Positions 14,222 through 20,811 of a stretch of 24,160 bases of DNA are shown here, one piece after another. Location: the NCBI GenBank assembly GCA_964394085.1, contig CAYMWF010000070.1, forward strand, positions 1 through 24,160, written 5' to 3'. Made by a program: the position numbers and the translations under genes. The notes beneath the pieces are model-generated. The model did not search any database, was not told where the DNA came from, and worked only from the letters and a program-made list of their open reading frames with translations. How positions within the stretch are numbered: the first letter of the stretch is position 1; each line of letters starts with the position of its first letter. This DNA is from CAYMWF01 sp964394085 [NCBI: uncultured Gemmatimonadota bacterium]. Its GTDB lineage: Bacteria > GCA-2686955 > CAYMWF01.

Positions 14222-15181
14222 ATGAAACGGCGGATGGACGATTCCGGAAAACAAACTGATGAGTTGAGACACGGCTTGAAGGTGCGGCCGCTGGAATCGG
14301 GAGAAGAAGCTCTCTGGCTCTCAGTCACCCTGTCGCCTGCAGAAACCGCGGAAAAACTCGACTGGTTCAAGGGACTTTTCAAAAAATTCGAAGCCGACGA
14401 CCCCAGAAGCTTTCTTATCGCGGTTACCGAAGAGGGCGAATGCGCCGGCAGACTCCGGGGGCTGTTTCTCGAGCCGAAACTCTTCTCGGTCGCCAAAATC
14501 ACCAGACGCGAAAAATTCGATTCGGCTGAAATATACAGCGCATTCGGCGCATATCTTCATGCATCTTTTCAAAAAGACCGCATAAACGTGCTCTCCTGGC
14601 TTCGCGAAGAAGAAATGGATACCAACCGGATGCTCGAAGGCGCGGGGTTTCTCCTGTCCAAGACTAAAATTTTCGTCGAGCGTGAATTATCGGATGTATC
14701 CTTCGGCTACGAGGATCCTTTTACATACGAGACACTCGAGGAGATCGGGGAGGATCGTTTTCTTGAGATTATGGTCCGCGCCGCCGCAGGCGATCCGTTC
14801 GAAGAAGACGACTCAGCCGATCCCAGGATCAAATTCGAAGAATTGATCAAATACGCGGGTGGAATGTACGATCCCGGAAAATGGTTCGTGCTCCGCCTGG
14901 ACGGAAAACCCGCCGGGGTGCTGCTGCCCCAGGTGTTCGAGAGAGACACTTCCACGGGCACGGTCTTCTACATCGGCGTGCTGCCCGAATTCAGGGGCCG
15001 GGGTCTGGGCGCCGTTATCCATTCGAAGGGCCTCTCTCTCCTTGCGGAAGAAGGCGCAAAGATGTATATCGGCTCCACCGACACCCGCAACGTCCCCATG
15101 ATCAGGATATTCGAGAAAAACGGCTGCAGACAGACCGATCAGCAGCTCTACTACTCTCCCTCGTCTGAACAGCTGCTTTGA
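14222..15181 (+). CDS. GNAT-family N-acetyltransferase, possibly with two tandem GNAT-like halves
   Basis: A protein of 319 residues. The C-terminal half is a GNAT domain: VFYIGVLPEFRGRGLGAVIH (residues 248-267) with the acetyl-CoA loop RGRGLG (258-263), then GSTDTRNVPMIRIFEKNGC (284-302), the usual Asn and FEKNGF-like helix. The N-terminal half (20-155) ends NRMLEGAGFLLSKTKIFVERE, resembling a worn GNAT C-terminus, so the protein may be a tandem GNAT with one active half. I chose ATG 14222 because GGAG (14209-14212) lies 9 nt before it. An open frame back to 14078 runs through tandem repeats and gives a strange Asp/Arg-rich peptide, so that extension is probably not translated. The acyl acceptor is unknown. 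It is monocistronic or loosely linked with the cytochrome downstream. Confidence 0.85.
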   Translation: MKRRMDDSGKQTDELRHGLKVRPLESGEEALWLSVTLSPAETAEKLDWFKGLFKKFEADDPRSFLIAVTEEGECAGRLRGLFLEPKLFSVAKITRREKFDSAEIYSAFGAYLHASFQKDRINVLSWLREEEMDTNRMLEGAGFLLSKTKIFVERELSDVSFGYEDPFTYETLEEIGEDRFLEIMVRAAAGDPFEEDDSADPRIKFEELIKYAGGMYDPGKWFVLRLDGKPAGVLLPQVFERDTSTGTVFYIGVLPEFRGRGLGAVIHSKGLSLLAEEGAKMYIGSTDTRNVPMIRIFEKNGCRQTDQQLYYSPSSEQLL

Positions 15182-15459
15182 GATAATCAAACGCTCCGTG
15201 ATGTGAATCGGATGCGCCTTCTTATGCCTTGCCTGTCTACCATGTCAATCCCCTGATTCGGTTGAAGAATACAGTCGCCGATTGCCGACATTCGAAACTC
15301 TGAAAACCGGACCTGACGAAAAATGATTCACAGAGAATTGGCGCCGCGACGTAAAGGATGCCTTGCAAAAATCCCTATTCGGGATGAAACTAATGATATG
15401 CCGCAGTTGTTCGGCAAAGAGTTTAAGAATTATTGCCATACCTCGAGGGAGGGAAAAAG
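15182..15459. other. Leader region of the cytochrome gene
   Basis: 278 bp without a gene. It contains ATCCCTATTCGGGAT, an imperfect inverted motif around 15371, and the strong ribosome site of the cytochrome at 15445-15453. No convincing promoter pair was found. Confidence 0.4.
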
Positions 15460-17424
15460 ATGAATAGAAAATTTCAATTGTCGGCAATCATCTTCATCTT
15501 TTTTTGTTTTCTGTGTGCGAACGCCGCAGATGTCGTTCCCACGGATGTCCAGCAGCCGGGATCGCAGCCGGCAGAAGTGAGCAACCTGGAATCCCCGGAC
15601 AAGTGCGACAATTGCCATGGCGGATATGACCCGGCGGTTGAACCCGCGTTCAACTGGAGGGGGAGCTTGATGGCGAATGCGGGGCGCGACCCGATATTCT
15701 GGGCGACGATGGCGATAGCCGAGCAGGATTTCGACGGAGTCGGCGATCTCTGTCTTCGCTGTCACGCAACGGGAGGATGGATGGCCGAGCGCTCCACACC
15801 GACCGAAGGCGCATCTCTGCAGGACAAGGATGCCGACGGCGTAGAGTGCGACTTCTGTCACAAGATGACCAATCCGGATAACTCAGAACATGTCGGCGTT
15901 CAAAATCCCCCCTTCATCGCCAATGATGAAGAAGAACCTCCGACAGGCTATTACGGAAGCGGCATGCACGTTTTATGGGGTGACAGCCATAAGCTGGGAC
16001 CGTATGCCGATATCGATCCAAACCATCAGTTTCTGCAATCCGCATTCCACCGATCCGCGGACTACTGCGGCACGTGTCACGATGTTTCAAACCCGGTCGT
16101 CGGCGATCTGGCACACAACCACGGAGCCCGGGTTCCGCTCGACCCGGGCACGTTCAGCGGACTGCCCGGCGCTCCCGTGGAAGAAAAAGCCGCTTTCAAC
16201 AATTTTCCTTACCAGTACGGCATTGTAGAAAGGACATTCAGCGAATCCGTCGCGAGCCTTTTATCCCGGACACCGGTCTCCAGTTTCACTGATCTGCCGA
16301 TCGATCTCCAGGACGGTGCAATACTCTTCGCCTATGAGAGCGCCCTGGCAGCAGGCACCGGGGGCGACTACGAGGATGGCACGCCGAGGTATTTCAGCTG
16401 CCAGACCTGCCACATGGTTCCGGTAACAGGTCAGGGATGCAACAAGAATGCGCCGGTTCGGAAAGATCTGCCTCACCATGATATGACGGGCGGCAACTAC
16501 TGGATCCCCGATGCCATACAATATCTTGATCTCGAGGATAAATTAAGACTGGGCAGAGGGCTCACAGCCACTCAGATCGAAGCGTTGAACGCCGGAGCGG
16601 AAAGGGCGAAAAACCAGCTGAACCTGGCCGCATCCCTCTCGGTCGAGGATAATACGTTGAGGATCGTAAACCTGACCGGGCATAAACTCATCTCCGGCTA
16701 TCCCGAAGGCCGCAGGATGTGGCTTAATATAAAATGGTATGACGGCCGGGAGAATCTCGTTCGGGAAGATGGTGAATACGGCCCTATCGGGGTTGAAGTT
16801 CAGGGTTTTGAAGTTGAATCCATCGTCGACCTGGGCGATCCCAACACGAAGATTTACGAAGCCTTCTATGCCATGACCCAGGAATGGGCCGTACAGCTTC
16901 TGACTCTCGGTTATCCCACTGATCTTGCTTTGAGTTACGATCGTTATTCGGGAGCGGCGGACTATACACTCGCCGATCTTGCCGCACAGGCGCCGGAAAC
17001 ATCTCACAAGACATTCCACTTCGCCTTGAACAACCGCATCGTGAAAGATAATCGCATCCCGCCTTATGCAATGGGCTACGATGATGCGCGAACACGTAAC
17101 GTTCTCCCCGTTCCGGAAGATCAGTATGGAAATCCGGGGTCCGGCGGCTCTTACGATTACTGGGACGAGTTTACTCTCAATCCTCCGCCGGGAGCGACCA
17201 GTGCGTCGATCGACCTCCTTTACCAGCCGACCAGCTGGGAGTACATACAGTTCCTGTGGCTTGCGAACAACGGCACGATCGAATTCCTGGCGAACGAAGG
17301 TGAATACATGCTCGAGGCATGGCTGCACACAGGCATGGCCGCACCCTATGTAATGGCTCAGACGACCTGGGGATCGCCGTCGACTCCGGGACCGAATGTG
17401 AAAAAATACTGGATTGGAGAATAA
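15460..17424 (+). CDS. Secreted five-heme c-type cytochrome
   Basis: A protein of 654 residues. GAGGGAGGG (15445-15453) precedes ATG 15460 by 6 nt. The N-terminus is a clean signal peptide (MNRKFQLSAIIFIFFCFLCA, then NA), so the mature protein is periplasmic or extracellular. Five CxxCH heme motifs are visible: CDNCH (49-53), CLRCH (98-102), CDFCH (130-134), CGTCH (203-207) and CQTCH (314-318). Several extra His residues (for example MHVLWGDSH, HHDM) could serve as distal ligands. The C-terminal half has no hemes and carries NLTGHKLISGYPEGRRMW, a feature seen in multiheme cytochromes with a trailing beta domain. Likely role: electron transfer or a periplasmic redox enzyme. No partner oxidoreductase is adjacent and no membrane anchor is visible. 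Cytochrome maturation genes must lie elsewhere. Confidence 0.92.
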   Translation: MNRKFQLSAIIFIFFCFLCANAADVVPTDVQQPGSQPAEVSNLESPDKCDNCHGGYDPAVEPAFNWRGSLMANAGRDPIFWATMAIAEQDFDGVGDLCLRCHATGGWMAERSTPTEGASLQDKDADGVECDFCHKMTNPDNSEHVGVQNPPFIANDEEEPPTGYYGSGMHVLWGDSHKLGPYADIDPNHQFLQSAFHRSADYCGTCHDVSNPVVGDLAHNHGARVPLDPGTFSGLPGAPVEEKAAFNNFPYQYGIVERTFSESVASLLSRTPVSSFTDLPIDLQDGAILFAYESALAAGTGGDYEDGTPRYFSCQTCHMVPVTGQGCNKNAPVRKDLPHHDMTGGNYWIPDAIQYLDLEDKLRLGRGLTATQIEALNAGAERAKNQLNLAASLSVEDNTLRIVNLTGHKLISGYPEGRRMWLNIKWYDGRENLVREDGEYGPIGVEVQGFEVESIVDLGDPNTKIYEAFYAMTQEWAVQLLTLGYPTDLALSYDRYSGAADYTLADLAAQAPETSHKTFHFALNNRIVKDNRIPPYAMGYDDARTRNVLPVPEDQYGNPGSGGSYDYWDEFTLNPPPGATSASIDLLYQPTSWEYIQFLWLANNGTIEFLANEGEYMLEAWLHTGMAAPYVMAQTTWGSPSTPGPNVKKYWIGE

Positions 17425-17699
17425 ATCAGCTTATAAATAACCGGTCGGCACATTGAAATGCGGCCTTTTACGACTGCATAATCTGCAGTAAAATCCCCGG
17501 TGTTTATTCCCGCAAGACCGGGATGGAGCAGAAAAAAACCTCCGCCGCAGGGGCGATGAATACGATATTGCCTTGTCTCGGATTTTGCGGCAGAATCCTT
17601 ACGGGCTCCCGATTGAGGGAACGGAGGCAGGCCGAATACAGAAAGACGCTCTATCTTTATCCTTCGGACGCCCCGCAAAAAAAGGGAACCGGAGATCGG
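17425..17699. other. Intergenic region before the radical SAM/glycosyltransferase operon
   Basis: 275 bp containing the small inverted repeat ACTGCA-TAATC-TGCAGT flanked by T- and A-runs (about 17478-17495), a weak hairpin candidate. The radical SAM frame is open back to 17523, but that extension is Arg-rich, non-homologous to the paralogues and lacks a ribosome site. Confidence 0.4.
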
Positions 17700-18809
17700 A
17701 TGACCATGAAACGGAACGGGCAGACAGGGAACAGTTTCCAGCTTGGCGGACACAAGCTCCTCCATCATCTCGATCTTCTGCACGCCTGGGCTGAAGGGGA
17801 AGAAATTCCGCCCGTGACCTTCGAGTTCGGACCGGCGGGGGCCTGTAACGTCTCCTGCATTCATTGTTACATCAAGCACACGGGAAACCGGCCCCTCTTT
17901 ACGCCGCTCCCGGTGATGAAAGAGCTTTTCACATCGGCGGCGCGGCTGGGCGTAAGAAGCTGTTTCGTTGCGGGATGCGGCGAACCGTTCCTGAACGGGA
18001 ATCTTCCGGAAGCGGTGCGGTTCGCCCGGGAGCAGGGGATAGATATCGGCATCGCAACGAACGGCATCCCGTTCGGTCAAAAAGAGATCGACCTTTTCGC
18101 CCCGGCAACGACCTGGGTGAGGTTCAGCGTCCTGAGTCTCGATCCCGAACTCTTCGCTCGACTCCAGCGGTCCGGGGCCGGTTCCTATCGTCGTCTCATA
18201 AAAAATATGGAAGCTCTCTGCAGGTTCCGCGAAAGCCGCCACCCCGGGCTGGCAGTGGGCGCCCTTATCGCGGTGCTCCCCGAGAATATCCGGGATTTAT
18301 ACGATACGGGGGCGAGGATGAAGGAGATCGGCCTCGACTACGTGATGCTGCGCGGCGTCAACGACGGCGAAAAAACCGGTTACCGTCCGGGGGAGCGCTT
18401 CGAGCAGGAACACCTGGACGAGATCCGCCGTTTCGAGACTCTCGGAGACGACGGATTCACCGCCGAAGCCCGGTGGGACTTTTTCGATCCGGATTCCGGG
18501 AAACAGTTTTCAGGCCGGCCTTACGAAAAGTGCCTCGGCCTTCCCTTTACATGCCACGTGGACGCGGACGGCTCCGTCTACGCATGCAACGGATACTGGG
18601 GAATGGAGCGGTTCAGGTACGGTTCGCTCCTCGAGGCGTCCTTCGAGGAGATCTGGCGGAGCGCCAGGCGAAAACGGATTATCAGGGAAGTCGAAGCGGG
18701 CATAGATTTCGACGAGTGTTCGAAAGGCGCGACAGTGTGCCGGCTCGATAACATAAACCGGTTTCTATGGACCCTGAAGCAGAAACCGGCGCATGTCAAC
18801 TTCATCTGA
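17700..18809 (+). CDS. Radical SAM protein with SPASM-like C-terminus (paralogue B)
   Basis: A protein of 369 residues. ATG 17700 is preferred because GGAG (17691-17694) is 5 nt upstream and the shared family leader (LGGHKLLHHLDLLHAWAEGE) starts soon after. The cluster motif is C49-x3-C53-x2-C56 (GACNVSCIHCY). GCGEPFL (92-98) and ATNG (119-122) follow as usual for SAM binding. The C-terminal SPASM-like part has C278 (EKCLGLPFTCHVDADG), C296 (YACNGYWG), RYGSLLEASFEEIW, C340 and C347, and ends INRFLWTLKQKPAHVNFI. Compared with paralogue A it lacks the repetitive insert. It is the first gene of a three-gene unit; paralogue C begins 63 nt after its stop. The substrate is unknown. The auxiliary-cluster cysteines suggest oxidation or bond formation on a peptide, sugar or lipid. 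Confidence 0.9.
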   Translation: MTMKRNGQTGNSFQLGGHKLLHHLDLLHAWAEGEEIPPVTFEFGPAGACNVSCIHCYIKHTGNRPLFTPLPVMKELFTSAARLGVRSCFVAGCGEPFLNGNLPEAVRFAREQGIDIGIATNGIPFGQKEIDLFAPATTWVRFSVLSLDPELFARLQRSGAGSYRRLIKNMEALCRFRESRHPGLAVGALIAVLPENIRDLYDTGARMKEIGLDYVMLRGVNDGEKTGYRPGERFEQEHLDEIRRFETLGDDGFTAEARWDFFDPDSGKQFSGRPYEKCLGLPFTCHVDADGSVYACNGYWGMERFRYGSLLEASFEEIWRSARRKRIIREVEAGIDFDECSKGATVCRLDNINRFLWTLKQKPAHVNFI

Positions 18810-18872
18810 GCGCGCCGCTGCGGATCGGGAGCCGGCGACCTGGCCAGGCGAGGCATGCACGGGGGCGGGGGA

Positions 18873-19937
18873 ATGAAAGAACAGCTTCAACTCGACGGGC
18901 ATAAGCTTCTATACCATCTCGATCGTCTTCAGGCCTGGATGCAAGGTGATTATATCTTCCCCCTCTACGTGGAGCTGGGGCTCACATCGGCCTGCAACCA
19001 GCGGTGCGTCCACTGCTATACCAAAAGACTCGGATACCAGCCGGTATTTCTCGAAGATTCGATTTTATCAGGCCTGCCGGAAGACCTGGCGGCCGCGGGA
19101 GTCCGCTCGCTCTGTCTCGCCGGGAGGGGCGAGCCGCTTCTTCACCCCGGCGCAGCCGACGTGATCGACCGGGCGGGATCCGCCGGCCTCGACGTGGCGC
19201 TTTCCACCAACGGCACGGTCATGAGCAGTGAACTGTCCGGGGCGGTGCTGCCGCATCTCTCCTGGGTCCGGTTTTCCTTACTCGGAGGAAGCGAAAAGAG
19301 CTATCACGCTCTCCAGGGCGGTCGAAAAGGGGATTTCGACCGGGTAAGGAAGAACATGGCCCGCGCGGTTGAAATCAAACGCTCCGGAGGGTTCGACGTT
19401 TCTGTCGGCGCCGTATACTTCCTGTTCAGGGAGAATATACTGGAACTCCCTGATTTTACGCGGTGGTGCCGCGAAACGGGCCTGGATTACCTCGCGGTGA
19501 AACCCCTCGGCGATTATCCTTTCAACGATTTTTTCACGGACAAAGGCCTGGACGGCGATGAGTTCAGCGATCTGCTGGACGAAGTGGAAAGTCTCAGCGA
19601 TCAAGACACCCTTGTCACCATCAGACGCGACATGTTCAACTCGTGGGAGAAAAAACCGTACAGCGAGTGCCTCAGCCTGCCTTTCATGACCATCATCGAC
19701 TCCGACGGCCGGCTCTTCGGGTGCGGGGGATACTGGCAGGATGAACGATATCGCCTCGGCGATCTGCATGACGGGTCTTTTCAGGATGTATGGAGAAGCG
19801 CCGGCTGCCGCGAGACTCTTGAAAAAATGAGAAAACACGTCGATTTCAAGGAGTGCTACAACTGCTGCAGGAACCATACGATAAACCAGTTTCTCTGGTC
19901 GCTGCGGAACCCGCCCGCACACGTCAACTTCATATAG
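18873..19937 (+). CDS. Radical SAM protein with SPASM-like C-terminus (paralogue C)
   Basis: A protein of 354 residues. ATG 18873 fits the paralogue alignment (MKEQLQLDGHKLLYHLDRLQ); an upstream in-frame ATG at 18855 adds only MHGGGG. The cluster motif is C41-x3-C45-x2-C48 (SACNQRCVHCY), followed by GRGEPLL (84-90) and STNG (111-114). The SPASM-like region has C266 (SECLSLPFMTIIDSDG), C284 (LFGCGGYW), LGDLHDGSFQDVW, and C328/C331/C332 (KECYNCC), ending INQFLWSLRNPPAHVNFI. It is closer to paralogue B in layout but shares YLAVKP with A. The glycosyltransferase starts 6 nt after its TAG stop, so the pair is surely co-transcribed. Having two paralogues side by side suggests either successive reactions on one substrate or a heteromeric pair. 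Confidence 0.9.
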   Translation: MKEQLQLDGHKLLYHLDRLQAWMQGDYIFPLYVELGLTSACNQRCVHCYTKRLGYQPVFLEDSILSGLPEDLAAAGVRSLCLAGRGEPLLHPGAADVIDRAGSAGLDVALSTNGTVMSSELSGAVLPHLSWVRFSLLGGSEKSYHALQGGRKGDFDRVRKNMARAVEIKRSGGFDVSVGAVYFLFRENILELPDFTRWCRETGLDYLAVKPLGDYPFNDFFTDKGLDGDEFSDLLDEVESLSDQDTLVTIRRDMFNSWEKKPYSECLSLPFMTIIDSDGRLFGCGGYWQDERYRLGDLHDGSFQDVWRSAGCRETLEKMRKHVDFKECYNCCRNHTINQFLWSLRNPPAHVNFI

Positions 19938-19943
19938 AGGCGG

Positions 19944-20681
19944 ATGCTCCGGATTATGAAAAAAGAAGATAGACCGTTCCTGAGTATTATAATGCCGGCC
20001 CTCAACGAGGAGGTTTCACTGGGTACCGCCCTGAAGGAAACCCGCGAGGCGGCGGCGGCGAGTTTCGATAATTTCGAAATCCTCGTGTTCGACGATCATT
20101 CCACCGATGGAACCGCGGAAGTGGCGAAGAAGGCCGCATCCGCCTATCCCGAAATCAGGATCTTCAGAAACGACAGGACCCGCAGTGTAGGATACAGCCT
20201 TCGCCGGGGCGTTGCCGAGGCCAGGGGAATTTATGTCACGATGATCCCGTCCGACGGGCAGTGCATTCCCTCGGAGGTCATAAGAACATGCATCGCCTGT
20301 GACGACTCCGGCGCCGACCTCGCCCTCGAAGCCCCCGATCAGTCGCCACGCCCCGCGAGCAGGATCGCGATCTCGAAAATCTACATGATCATTGTAAGGA
20401 TGCTCTTCGGCATCGATGTGGCTTACACGAACGGCAGCAATATCTACAGGAGGGATAAGCTGGCCGGGATAGAGTTCGCTTCGGACGGGTTTACAGCCCA
20501 GACCGAAGCGATCGTCCAGATGATCAGGCAGGGATGTCCATACATAGAGGTTCCGACCCAGATAAGGGACCGCGCCGGAGGATCGAGCAGGTCCCTGACG
20601 CTTTCGGGGCTCGCCGACGTTATCCGCAACCTGCTCAGGATTTTCTTCCGCGTCCGCCTCTCCCCTGCGAGACCCCGCTGA
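19944..20681 (+). CDS. Family 2 glycosyltransferase (polyprenyl-phosphate sugar transferase-like)
   Basis: A GT-A fold enzyme of 245 residues. The N-terminus is FLSIIMPALNEEVSLGTALK (nucleotide-binding start), then ILVFDDHSTDGTAE (DDxSxD motif), RNDRTRSVGYSLRRGVAEARG, and PSDGQ in place of the common DaD metal motif. Near the end, SDGFTAQTEAIVQMIRQGCPYIEVPTQ resembles the ED-containing acceptor region of dolichyl-phosphate mannose synthase-type GT2 enzymes. No long transmembrane pair is present, so it is soluble or peripheral. ATG 19944 follows GAGG by only 3 nt; ATG 19956 is an alternative. It is the third gene of the radical SAM unit. It may attach a sugar to a polyprenyl phosphate or to the product of the radical SAM enzymes. 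Confidence 0.87.
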   Translation: MLRIMKKEDRPFLSIIMPALNEEVSLGTALKETREAAAASFDNFEILVFDDHSTDGTAEVAKKAASAYPEIRIFRNDRTRSVGYSLRRGVAEARGIYVTMIPSDGQCIPSEVIRTCIACDDSGADLALEAPDQSPRPASRIAISKIYMIIVRMLFGIDVAYTNGSNIYRRDKLAGIEFASDGFTAQTEAIVQMIRQGCPYIEVPTQIRDRAGGSSRSLTLSGLADVIRNLLRIFFRVRLSPARPR

Positions 20682-20752
20682 TTTTTCCCCGAACCGGGGC
20701 CGCCGGTTCTCCCACGAAATCGCAGGCGGCCTGGCATCCCGACCGCAATGGA

Positions 20753-20784
20753 AACGCCGATCGGACGGATATCCGATCGGCGTT
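20753..20784. terminator. Bidirectional hairpin between convergent genes
   Basis: Left arm AACGCCGATCGGA (20753-20765), spacer CGGATA, right arm TCCGATCGGCGTT (20772-20784). The 13-bp stem is perfect and sits in the 130-bp gap between the converging glycosyltransferase and beta-helix genes. No strong T-tract follows on either strand, so termination efficiency is uncertain. Confidence 0.55.
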
Positions 20785-20811
20785 CGCGGGTTTAGACCCG
20801 TTCCGCGGCAT

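Noticed and set aside
15245-15487. An 80-codon minus-strand frame, weakly similar in one stretch (CxxSFxxxRR) to the frame at 13710-13958
   Set aside because: The match is too short and patchy to claim a dispersed repeat by eye. It overlaps the start of the cytochrome gene antisense.
17523-17699. N-terminal extension of radical SAM paralogue B
   Set aside because: No ribosome site at 17523. The extension is unlike both paralogues, while ATG 17700 has GGAG at the right distance.
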